Below, piece by piece: positions 47,001 through 57,925 of a DNA stretch of 64,000 nucleotides (positions within the stretch are counted from its first letter, which is position 1; every line of letters starts with the position of its first letter). Position numbers and translations under genes: made by a program. The notes beneath the pieces were generated by a model that worked only from the letters and a program-made list of their open reading frames with translations, did no database searches and had not been told where the DNA came from. The stretch comes from Colocasia esculenta (lineage: Eukaryota > Streptophyta > Magnoliopsida > Alismatales > Araceae), in NCBI GenBank assembly GCA_014218235.1, contig CM024755.1, positions 101,970,948 through 102,034,947 of the forward strand, given 5' to 3'.

Positions 47001-47274
47001 ATCAACAGCTAGGGGTTGACGCCAATAAGGCCTTCGGCCAGAAGTTTAAAACATGCAGGAAACTATGCATGCCATGCATATATACATGCAATATGTATAT
47101 GGTAGTGTATCCATACTATCACCATTCAATACATGCATTATTTACATCTAGTATAAACATATGCACGCGTAATTGTACTAATTAATACGTACGTAAGTAT
47201 GTATATATACATACACAAGCACAAACATATATACACATATACAATTAATGCGACGGAAATTCGAGGGCCTTACA
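44008..47274 (-). mobile_element. solo3: solo LTR of the Gyp-3 family (3267 bp)
   Basis: The minus orientation begins TGTAAGGCCCTCG and ends GAGGGCCGTCACA, with exact TSD aaacg at 44003-44007 and 47275-47279. It matches both Gyp-3 LTRs, including the cctaaccagtggtacttgtc block (45249), and keeps the GC-type donor AAAAG/GCAAGTGACC (46476-46486). Short open frames inside are chance. Confidence 0.92.
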
Positions 47275-48094
47275 AAACGAATCCTATGGAAGTTCTGAAA
47301 TATAATAGGACCCCTACCAAGAGTTTAGAAAAACTATAAACTTGGAAATTGCACCATCATTAGACTTTCATATTAACCCAAATTCGTGCCCCATTAATAA
47401 TTACGTAATTGTTATAAATAATTGGGTAATTTTATTGACAAATAATTGATAGTTTCGTAAGATTCTATTATCATTTGAGTATAAGTGCGATAATTGATTA
47501 AACCTCTTTTATGTTGTGTTTGCAGGATTAATGGGCTAAGAAATAATGTTTCAAATGGGCCAATGGATCTAATTGGATCAAGAGATAATAAAGAGAGATT
47601 CTGATTTTTAAATATCTTTTTCTTTCCCTCTCTTTCTTTTCAATTTTTAAAACTCCCTCTCACTTTTACAATCTCTCTTTATTTTCCAAAAATCTCTCTC
47701 CTTAATTCTCTCCTCTTTACTCTCTTCTATCTATCTAATTTATAAACTCTCTCCTCCCTCTTGCATTCCCATCTTTTGTCTTCTCTCTCTTCTCCCTCTC
47801 TTGGACAGTGGACTTTCCCCCCTTCTTCTTCTACTCTTCGCTTCCTCCTTTCTCTCGAGCTCTCTTTCTTCCTCCTCTCTCTTCTTTCAGTCTTCTGGGT
47901 CTCTCTTGATGATCAATCTGTCCCCACGAAATGTTTAAATATACATGTATTTTGGTAATTAACAAAACCTTATCAAAGTTCTTTAAGTCTTAAGTACAGG
48001 AAATACTCCAAGGCCAAGGTCAATCAAGCCAATATTGGTAAGCATTATTTTTTCTGAAGCATTAATTATTTCTAGATCATATTTCTCTAAGTCC

Positions 48095-48860
48095 ACATCG
48101 ACTTCTGTTGAAAGTCACAACGATTTCAATAGAGCTATAATGATTTCTTTATAAGACTAAAAATGGTGTTTCAATCAAGTCATTCCCGTAACGATTCCTT
48201 AAGTTATCGCATCGATTTCTTTAGAACTCGTAACAACCTGCCCGCCATAACGATTCCGTAAGTTATCATAACGATTTCTTTAGAATTCGCAACAACTTCC
48301 TCGTTGTAACGATTTCTTTAGAATTCGCAACGACTTGCTCGCTGTAACGATTTCTTTAGAATTCGCAACGACTTGCTCGCCGTAACGATTTCTTAAGTCA
48401 TCATAACGATTTCTTCAGAACTCGCAACGACTTGATCGCCGTAACGATTTCGTAAGTTATCATAACGATTTCTTTAGAATTCGCAACGACTTGCTCGCTG
48501 TAACAATTTCTTTAGAAATTGCAACGACTTGCTCGTCGTAACGATTTTGTAAGTCATCATAACGACTTCTTTAAAATTCATAACGATTTGCTTCGCGCAA
48601 CGATTTCTTTAGAACTCATAACGATTTGCTTTACGCAACGATTTCTTTAGAACTCATAATGATTTGCTTCGCGCAACGATTTCTTTAGAACTCATAACGA
48701 TTTGCTTTGCGCAACGATTTCTTTAGCGCTCATAACGACTTGATAAGTGTTCATAACGATTTTCTTGTTGAACACATAAACTTGCTTTAACGATTTGCTC
48801 TCTATAATGACTTGTTAGTATTCATAACGATTTCATAAGTCATATAGACAACGACTTTAT
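48095..48860. repeat. AACGATTT / AACGACTTGC minisatellite in Copia-2 LTR
   Basis: Roughly forty copies of (t)aacgattt or caacgacttgc alternate, commonly as a pair of about 38 bases (taacgatttctttagaattc then gcaacgacttgctcgc). A right-hand subarray is built on cataacgatttgctttgcgc. It occupies the same place in the LTR as the ATCGATTG array of soloA. Confidence 0.88.
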
Positions 48861-49302
48861 GGTTTATATCAACTTGACATTTATCTTATCTCTTAAAGCG
48901 TTGAATAGTCAAAGTTTTCTCTTATCTATCTGACTGCTGTGCATTTAATAAAGACAGAATGTATCTCTGCATGCATGCAGATGATATCCCTTTTCTATTG
49001 TGCATATTCTGTCAACATCATTTTGAACAAGCTATTTGGCATTACTATTTTGGTGAATACTCACATCAACGTTTACTGACAGCAAGAGACAACCTAGCTG
49101 TCTACTGTTCAAACATTTAATGTGTGCAGGGTCCTAAAGACATTCTGTCATACAACGTTGGACCTTATAGACACCAGAAGACCCTATCTCTTTGCGTGCT
49201 CAAATGGATAAAAGATTGTTGAAGCTTCCAAGTGTCAAGTAGTCTAACGTCTATCAACTTAAGAGACAACGGTTACTTCAACGGCCGTATTTCAAAAGAA
49301 GA

Positions 49303-49309
49303 TATAAAT
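49303..49309 (+). promoter_or_regulatory. Copia-2 TATA-like box
   Basis: gatataaatgcaagacag lies about 600 bases before the joined LTR end, in GC-richer surroundings than the array. soloA has the decayed form agataaataag near 22328. Confidence 0.45.
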
Positions 49310-49902
49310 GCAAGACAGAAGAGAAGAATGCAAGCAACTGAGTAGTGAACAAGATCTCGCATACGAGCATTCAAATCCTTCTGAAAGAAGTCTAGATCCA
49401 AGAATCTCATTCCTCATCACCTTTAGCTCTTTGCTCTCTGTGCTGTAATAGAATTTCTAAGAGAGCCAGTGTAGTTCTGAGAGTGTGCCTTGTTTAGATC
49501 TTTTGCTCTCAGTGTTTGTTGCTTCAGATCTTCGCTTGTAAAAGCTTGATCTAGGGATTTGAATTCATTCTATTCTCTCTGTGGTGTTTCCCTTCGTGTG
49601 TGAAGGAAGACCTGGTGGGATCCAGGGTGATGTTCCCTTCGGTTGTGAAGGAAGACCTGGTGAGATATCCAGGGTGTGGTTATTCCCTTCTAGTGTGAAG
49701 GAAGACCAGCTGAGCTGGGTGTTGTAGTGTCCATAGAGGGACTGTACCCTAGTTAGTGAAAACCTGAGTTGTTGCTCAGGGACTGGATGTAGGACTCCTA
49801 AGGAAAGGAGGTCCGAACCAGGATAATTTCTTGCGTTGTGTGATTGATTCTTTGTGAGTTTGTTGTTCATACTAACCGTTACTAACCAACATCGAAGATT
49901 GT

Positions 49903-52900
49903 TGTGACAACCCTCATTATACCGGTACGGTTATACCAACCCACGTCGGTATAGTAAACGTTATCACAGTGGGGCATTTACATAAACAATAACATACGAT
50001 TGAGATACACACAAATATAAATACAGAGTAGCGGAAGAAAAGAACCATTGTCTTCATTTCATTCATCGTCCACATTTAACATACATGGTTCAATGTAACA
50101 TTTAAAGAACTAAAGTCCCCATAATTAAAGTACTAAAATCAAATACATAGTTTGTCCACGATTATACAACTTCATGATAATTCTAGTACATTGTTCCAAA
50201 TTACATACTATGAAAGTGCAAACGTCACAAGTAACTCCAACAAACTAGTCTCCGCGCTCGGAGTCGCTCTCCACTACCTCCTCCACGGGAGTAACGTCAC
50301 CAACTAAGCCTGTACGTCGAAGCAAGTAATAAGTCTAAAAGACTCAGCAAATAACACTACACATAACGTACATGCACATATCACAACAGGTTTTACATAT
50401 AAATTTACAAGACATAACATGGGGCATGCTTAATATTGAAATTTTACAACCTATCATGATGATTCTACAATTAAACACAGGGTTCGTGCTTTCAGATTTT
50501 TTTTTTCAAATTAAAATCTCCTATCACATGCTCTCTAATCATTCCAACACATGAAAGCTATACTTCCAATTAAACTAAAACATGAAAGCAATTAAGCATG
50601 ATTTTCTTGCATACATAAAAGGGAACATACCTAACATGAATTCTACACATGCTTGTACATGCACATGACCATTTTATATACTTTAAGCTTGCTGTTTTAA
50701 CGTGGATTAACAATCACAACCTAACACATGAGAACTACATTATCATTTAAAACACAACATGAGAGCAATTTCACATGGAATGGTCTACACATAATTAAGA
50801 ATTGTCCCTAACATGGATTCTACGCATTGTACACCTATAAAACATGATCCTAAACACATTTAGTTTGTTGTTTTAGCATGATTCCAGATTTATCATGTCA
50901 TGGATTCTCATCTCACAATCTCACATTTTGGTTTCACAAATTTACACAATTTCTTATTCACATAATTCACACTTTACACATTCACAATTTCGCATGTTCA
51001 CATTCTCACTTTACACATACACATCAATTTCACATTCACATATTTAGTGCCGTGACACATAGTCCAAACCACCATAAGAAGGACACATCACATCACATAC
51101 ACATAGACGCCACCTAGGCAATATAGTGACAACTCTTGGACTGCGCAGACCGGGAGAACAAGTCTCCACCCTAACCAGTGGTACTTGTCCACCTCCAGGA
51201 TTTCATCCTAATGCCCTTAGGATCACAACACATTGAACCTTCTCATGGGGACTTTTCCATGATACGGTTCCACTGCCCTCTATGGAAGCAGTGTCACGCT
51301 TGGCATAGTTTTACACATTACACATACCGATTTTAGCACACATTTTTACACATGATGCTCACACATCTTTTCATTTTCTAATTCACACATGTGGCTCTAT
51401 TTTTCCTGACATGGTACTACAGATGACAGAGATTTCACATTCAGTATCTTGCATTAATCAGATTACACGCAATTTAAATCACTTTCACAAAAGCATGCAT
51501 TATTCACATAATTTCGCATGGGAAATTCATATTGCATCATACAATTGTCCAATTAGCCTAAAAATTTAACCACATTCTGATTACAGGTTTATAACCTCAC
51601 ATGCAAATTTCCAGATTTTTCTGAGTCCTATTGCATTTACAGAAATTAAAACATTCAATTGCATGCCATTCATAATTCAATTTGTCATGGAACATAACAT
51701 GAATCTCAGATTTGACATTTCACAGATCTGAACTTATCATACATATTCTTATAAAATTTTCCCCGAATTTATTTCACAACATGCAATTTACTGTAAATTT
51801 CGAATAACCTACTCATGTTTTCTATTTCCATTGCAGAAATTACAGTAAATCATATGAACATGAACAAATTCTCAAATTTGCAGGGTATGGACTGACACCT
51901 ATACACATAGTATAGAGAAATCTAGGGCATTTAATTCCTCAGGAATCATGTAGACAGTAGGTGAACATACATAATCCATTTTCTCCAACATGTATTTCAA
52001 TAAATATAATAATTTATGCCACCCATAGAAAATCACAAAAATTTCCACACACATCACATTATCTATTTTACATAACATATAAAAATTACACTATATCCTC
52101 ATGCGTCAAAGTCTGGTAATTAATTACTTAAGGCAGAACAGTTTACTGTTCTGCACTGAAGAACTTGGCGGCAGTGTCTGGCCGTTCAAGGAGTTGGACG
52201 GCCAGATCACTGGACGCATACTGGAGATCTTGGCGGCAAGGTATTGACACCAAGTTCCTGTCTGTGCAAGAGCACAGACCGAACTCCAAATACAGGGAGA
52301 ATGGGGGATCTAGGACACGAGGAAAAATGTGCAAAAATAAGAAAACCCTACTAGACACCTACATGGACGATGTGTGTAGGTTACTTGCCTTTCAGAAACT
52401 CTCCAAAGGGATCAAATGAGCCGGTGAAGCTCTCCTTGGGCAGTCCCAAGAAGCTCTCAAAGATGCCTTCCTCCGGGTTCCTTGATGCAGTAGACCCTAA
52501 GAAGATGTCGGGGAAGCCTTCCTCTTTGTCCCAGCTACCTCCTTGTCGTGGTAGATGGCCGGAACCAGCTCCAGATGGTCGGATTTAAGCTTGCAAAGGT
52601 AGGTTTTTCTCACAGTCCAGAACTAGGGTTTTTTTCTTCTTTCTCTCCTCTTCTTGCAAAGAGCCAAGGGGCTTTGGGGTTGAAAAAGGGCTTGGTATAT
52701 TGGAGAGGGGACTCTCGTTTCACGCAGGGGTGATGAGAAAGCTTTCAGACCGTTGGGGACAGCTCCCCAATGGCTGGGGTTGCTTGTCCCCGGAAATTCG
52801 GGCTCTGCTTGCATGCATGTCAGAGATCTTGGCGTCCATATCCATGGACGTTGGATTAAGTATTGGTGTCCATCGATGTGGACGCTGGATCATCATGGGC

Positions 52901-53171
52901 GTCCATCCATGTTGACGCCAACTTAGCCCTTCGGCCAGAACTCAAAACATGCAGAAACCATGCCTAACTTATACATATATACACATCATACATATGTATT
53001 ATCATGTACACACTATAACCATGCAATTCATACATTATTTACAACTAATTATACACATGCATACATAAGTATAAATAGTTAATACATACGTAGATATGTA
53101 CATCTATGCATACACAACATGAATTATTTACATGAAATTAAAATAATGCAACGAAATTCGAGGGCCTTACA
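49903..53171 (-). repeat. Gyp-3 3' LTR
   Basis: The minus orientation begins TGTAAGGCCCTCG and ends GAGGGTTGTCACA. GC donor AAAG/GCAAGTAACC at 52379-52392. A TGGACG/CGTCCA inverted cluster lies at 52830-52920. Confidence 0.93.
52830..52920. repeat. CGTCCAT/ATGGACG palindrome cluster in Gyp-3 LTR
   Basis: cgtccatatccatggacg, gtccatcgatgtggacg and cgtccatccatgttgacg follow each other within 90 bases. Each is an inverted repeat of five to eight bases around a short centre. The copy at 61048-61135 is nearly identical. Confidence 0.65.
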
Positions 53172-53183
53172 CCCTCTCCCCCT
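53172..53183 (-). promoter_or_regulatory. Gyp-3 polypurine tract
   Basis: The minus strand reads AGGGGGAGAGGG directly before the LTR, identical to the Gyp-2 tract. Confidence 0.92.
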
Positions 53184-56100
53184 TAAAGAAACTTCGTCCT
53201 CAAAGTTTAAACAAAACTACTCAAACAAACGGGGATACTTCTTCTTCATCGCATCCTCAAGCTCCCAAGTAGCCTCCTCTCGCAGAAGTTCCGCCATAGA
53301 ACTTTCACCGACGCAATACCCTTGTTCCGGAGATGCTGAATCTTCCGGTCAAGAATAGCTACTGGTTGCTCCACATACGACAAATCTGGCTGAATCTCCA
53401 CTAGCTCATGACTAATCACATGAGATGGATCCCGGACATACTTCCTAAGCATAGAAACGTGGAAAACAGGATGAACACTAGCTAAAGCTGGGGGTAAAGC
53501 TAGCTCATATGCCACGCTGCCCAATCGTCTGAGAATCTCATACGGGCCAATGAATCTGGGGCTCAGCTTACTATGCCTGCCAAATCTGACGACACCACGA
53601 GTAGGTGATATCTTGAAGAAGACATGTTCACCCACCTCGAACTCCAAATCCTTCCTTCTGTTGTCGGCGTAGCTCTTCTGCCTATCCTACGCCGCAACAA
53701 GCCTCTTCCTGATAAGCTGGACCTTATCCGAAGTCTCTTGAACTAACTCCGGACCAATCAGCTGCCTATCACCGGTCTCCTCCCAACATAAAGGAGATCT
53801 GCAAGGCCTACCATACAACGCCTGAAATGGAGCCATACCAATACTCGCATGAAAGTTGTTGTTGTATGCGAACTCCACTAGAGGTAAATGACGCTCCCAA
53901 TCATCCTTCCAATCTAGTACACATGCTCTCAACATATCCTCGAGCATCTGGATAGTCCTCTCGGACTGTCCATCAGTCTGGGGATGAAATGCCGAACTGA
54001 GCTTCAGCTCCGAACCTAACGCATGCTGAAGACCCTTCCACAACCTCGAAGTAAATCTCGGATCTCGATCCGAAATGATCGACTTCGGCACACCATGCAA
54101 TCTAACCACACTACTAACATACAATCTAGCTAAGCTCTCAACCGACTGCTTCTTCTTCATCGGTAAGAAATGTGCAGTCTTCGAGAATCTATCTACAACT
54201 ACCCAAATCGAGTCATTGCCCCTTCTAGATCGAGGCAAACCCGAAACAAAGTCCATAGTGACAGCTTCCCACTTCCACACTGGGATCTCCATCCTTTGCA
54301 TAAGGCCGGATGGTCGCTGTCGCTCGGCCTTTACTTGCTGGCATACTAAACACTGGGATACATAGTCTGCCACATCCCTCTTCATGCCAGACCACCAAAA
54401 GGACCTCTTCAAATCCTGGTACATTTTCGTGTTACCCGGAAGAATAGAGAATCGCGATCTATGAGCCTCCGCTAACACATGCTCACGGACATCTACCAAA
54501 TCAGAGACACAAACACGGTGATGGAATCTAATCACACCGTCCTCATCACGAGCAATGCCCGCCTTGCCCACTAACTCTAGGAGTCTAGGGTCGGCTTTCT
54601 GTTGCTCGATCACTTCATCTAAAACCGAGGACCTAAGGGATAACTGAGCTACAAAAGCCTGGCATAGCGATGGCTCTAACTCAGTCAACGTGCAAGCCGC
54701 ATCCTCCAACATCTTCCAGTCCTGCTGGAGAAATGGCCTCTTTCTACTCAGAGCATCCGCTACGACATTCGCCTTTCCAGAGTGATACTGAAGGTCGAAG
54801 TCATAGTCTTTCAAGAACTCAATCCATCTTCTCTGCCTCAGGTTTAATTCCTTTTGGGAGAAAAGATACTTCAAGCTCTTGTGGTCGGTAAACACCTCAA
54901 ATCTGACACCATAAAGATAGTGCCTTCAGATCTTTAGTGCATGAACCATTGCTGCGAGCTCCAAATCATGAGTCGGATAGTTCTTCTCATGCTTCTTCAA
55001 CTGACGAGAAGCATAAGCCACTACCCTTCCTTGCTGCATTAGCACACAGCCTAAGCCAATCCGAGACGCATCCGTGTAGATAGCAAAACCCTCTACACTG
55101 CTAGGCAAGACTAACACCGGAGCTGACGTGAGCTTAGTCTTCAACAATTGAAAACTACTCTCACACTTCTCGGACCATACAAACTTCACTCCCTTTCTGG
55201 TGAGCTGAGTCAATGGGGCGGCGATGGATGAAAATCCCTCAATGAATCGCCGATAGTAACCAGCCAAACCCAGAAAACTACGAATCTCCGAAGGGGTCTT
55301 GGGAGTCTCCCAATCCATAACTGTCTGAACCTTTGCTGGGTCAACTGCAACACCAGCACCGGAGATAACATGCCCGAGGAAATGAACCTCGCGCAACCAG
55401 AAATCGCACTTGCTGAACTTAGCATACAGCTTGTGCTCACGGAGAACCTCTAATACTACCCTCAAATGCTGACGGTGTGTGGCCTCATCCGGAGAGTAGA
55501 CCAGCACATCATCAATAAACACCACGACAAAGCTATCTAGATACGGCCTAAACACCCTGTTCATGAGATCCATGAATGCTGCAGGGGCGTTGGTCAATCC
55601 GAAAGGAAGAACCAAAAACTCATAATGTCCATAACGGGATCTGAATGCCGTCTTGGACACATCCTCACTCCGAATCCTCAACTGATGATAACCAGATCGC
55701 AAATCAATCTTAGAAAAGACTGATGCATCTTGCAACTGGTCAAACAAATCATCAATACGAGGTAAGGGATACCTGTTCTTCACAGTCACTTGGTTTAGTT
55801 TCCTGTAGTCAATGCATAACCTAAGTGACCCGTCTTTTTTCTTGACGAATAATACAGGTGCGCCCCAAGGGGAAACACTAGGGCGAATAAATCCCTTATC
55901 TAGCAACTCTTGCAACTGCCCCCACAACTCAGCTAATTCCGCAGGTGCCATCCGATATGGAGCCTTCGAGATAGGAGAGGTGCCCGGAAGCAACTCTATG
56001 GTGAACTCTATCTCTCTATCCGGTGGCAAACCAGACAAATCATTAGGAAAGACGTCTGGAAAATCCTGCACTACCTCAATCTCTGCAAGAGTAGGTGACT

Positions 56101-57352
56101 CATCAGCCTCTGGTACTAATACCACGCTGGCAAGAAAAGCATCACAACCCTTGTTTACCATGTGCATCGCCTTCATGGCAAAGATGACCATCTTTCCTGC
56201 CAAGTTCCTTGGCAAGGGATGAGAGAACTCGTCCTCACCAGCAATGCGGAAAACAATCCTCTTCCCACGACAATCCACTAATGCATAGTGCTCCTCTAGC
56301 CAATCCAAACCAAGAATAGCATCATAGTCCTTCATCTTTAGCAAGAAGAAACACCCATCTAGGACTCTATCCTCAATGCACACAGGTAACGACGGAATAC
56401 ACTTCCTAGTCGATACCGTACCCGCAGGGGTGTGCACAGACAAAGGGACCTCTAAATCCTCAGACTCTATGCCTGACTCTAGGGCTAACTTCCTAGCGAA
56501 CTGCTCGAAAATGAACGAGTGAGTAGCACCCGTATCAAACAAAACCTGAGCGTGCACACCTAGAAATAAAATCGTACCTTCGGTGACATGCTCCGCCTGC
56601 TCGGCGTCCTCGCGCGCTAAAGCAAACACTCGAGCTGGGGCTCGAGGCTTTCCCGGTCTTCCTATAGCTGGCGCTGCTGCCGCTACCACTGCTGGGGCTG
56701 GCGTTCCACGCTGAGCTCCCAGCTGAAGTCTTGGGCAATCCTTGATCTTGTGGTCGCTGCTTCCGCACTTCAGGCATCTTCCCGCTACCAACCAACACTC
56801 GGAACCTCCGTGTGTCTTCCCACATTGGGGACACTCCTTTTTCACACCAGGGGAACGTATAGAAGGTACCTGTGCACTGCCGGTTGTTGCTGGTCACTGC
56901 GGTGCCTGGTACACTACTTTCTTCTTATCTTGCCACTGGAGCGTAGCCGCAGGCCTCTTCTGCGAAGCCTTCTTCTCTTCCAGATATTGCTCCATCTCAC
57001 CCTCCTGTCTGCAAGCAGCACTAAGTGCCTCGTCCAAGGTGCAATGGTCGAACGCCACTAGCCTCGTCCTCAGTGATGGCTTGAGTTCCATCACAAACTT
57101 CTTTGCTTTCCTGTGCTCATCTGTCACGATATGAGGTGCATACTTAGATAGTTCAGCAAACCTTGCCTCATACTCTAGCACGATCATGGAGCCTTGCGTC
57201 AAAGAGAGGAACTCCTGCTCCATCCGATCTTGAATATGCTCGGGGACGAACTTGGCCCGAAAGAGCCTCACGAACTCGTCCCAAGCAACATCAACCGCGC
57301 CGTCTTCAAACCGGGTATGCAGCAATGAAGCCCACCATACATCGGCTCTTTC

Positions 57353-57430
57353 CTGCAGTACACCGCTCATAAGCACCATCTAAACAAATCTAGCTGAGCA
57401 GAACATACAAGCATATAAACTAAAGCATAC
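57353..57430 (-). other. Gag intron 2 of Gyp-3 (78 bp, GT-AG)
   Basis: Donor CTACAG/GTATGC and acceptor GTACTGCAG/GAAAGAG on the minus strand, at the same codon as in Gyp-2. It contains an in-frame stop. Splicing joins LATYMLQ to ERADVWW exactly. Confidence 0.85.
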
Positions 57431-57622
57431 CTGTAGCATGTAGGTGGCTAATGTGACCTTATCCTCATCTGCACACCTGATGGCTCGGAAGATCTTTTCT
57501 ATCTCCCTCATCCAGCTTTCTGCCAACAATGGATCGCTCTCCCCCTTGAAAGAGGGTGGTAGCATCCTCTTGAATCTCTCTATGATGGAAGGTCCACCAT
57601 GGTCCTGAGCTGGTACTTGAGC

Positions 57623-57710
57623 CTGCTACATTCAACAACAAATAGTACACATTCAACATAACATCATACAATTAAATAAAATAGACTACACTTGCATTAA
57701 TTATGCTAAC
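57623..57710 (-). other. Gag intron 1 of Gyp-3 (88 bp, GT-AG)
   Basis: Donor CCCAG/GTTAGCATAA and acceptor GAATGTAGCAG/GCTC on the minus strand; the tandem TAG and CAG acceptors are three bases apart and both keep frame. T-rich before the acceptor. Confidence 0.8.
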
Positions 57711-57925
57711 CTGGGCCTCCAACTGTGCCTGGAGTGCAGCCTGAGTATGAGCCTGCGTCTGCATGGCTTGCACCAGACCTTGCATGAATACTCCATAATC
57801 CACAGGCAGCGGTGGGGGAAGTACAGGACCCTGAGGTGTCGGGGCCTGCCACTCCGCCCACTCCTCACGTCTCGGCTCGTCCTCACGGGCCGGCGCTCCA
57901 CCACGCCTACCTCTCGAAGCCATGG

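Larger units (their letters stand above)
42955..47931 (+). mobile_element. LTR-D: gypsy-like LTR, interrupted and incomplete
   Basis: Begins TGTAACAACCTAG at 42955, immediately breaking Copia-1 pol, with ttatt just before it as a possible TSD. It contains two tandem arrays (43050-43505 and 43561-43810), is interrupted by solo3, resumes at 47280 and is broken again at 47932 by Copia-2. The block ttaacccaaattcgtgcc (47373) is shared with soloG (34910), which supports an LTR identity. The 47580-47920 part is CT-rich with no coding sense. Its end is outside the window. Confidence 0.6.
47932..49902 (+). repeat. Copia-2 5' LTR, main part
   Basis: It carries a minisatellite (48095-48860), a TATA-like tataaat at 49303-49309, and three direct gtgaaggaagacc repeats (49600-49710) also present in soloA. 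It ends at the attgt target copied by Gyp-3. The last 93 bp are at 61392-61484. Confidence 0.88.
53217..57923 (-). pseudogene. Gyp-3 gag-pol with two gag introns, lightly broken
   Basis: Exon 1 57711-57923 (MASRGRRGG, VDYGVFMQGLVQAM), exon 2 57431-57622, exon 3 from 57352 leftward; all in phase 0. Exon 3 gives the gag second half (ERADVWW, RLFRAKFVPEHI), zinc knuckle (CLKCGSSDHKIKDC, near 56750), protease (LFDTGATHSF), RT with intact FIDD at 55508-55519, RNase H (YTDASRIGLGC, THDLELAA), an HHCC-type zinc region (CLVCQQVK), integrase (MDFVSGLP, SDRDPRF, TDGQSER) and a chromodomain-like C-terminus (HPVFHVSMLRKY, VKVLWRNF). Breaks: stops at about 56891, 54926 (Trp to stop) and 53687 (Gln to stop), and a one-base deletion near 53284. 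After that deletion the original frame ends at 53217-53219. It encodes the retrotransposon's capsid and enzymes; the chromodomain targets chromatin in related elements. Confidence 0.95.
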
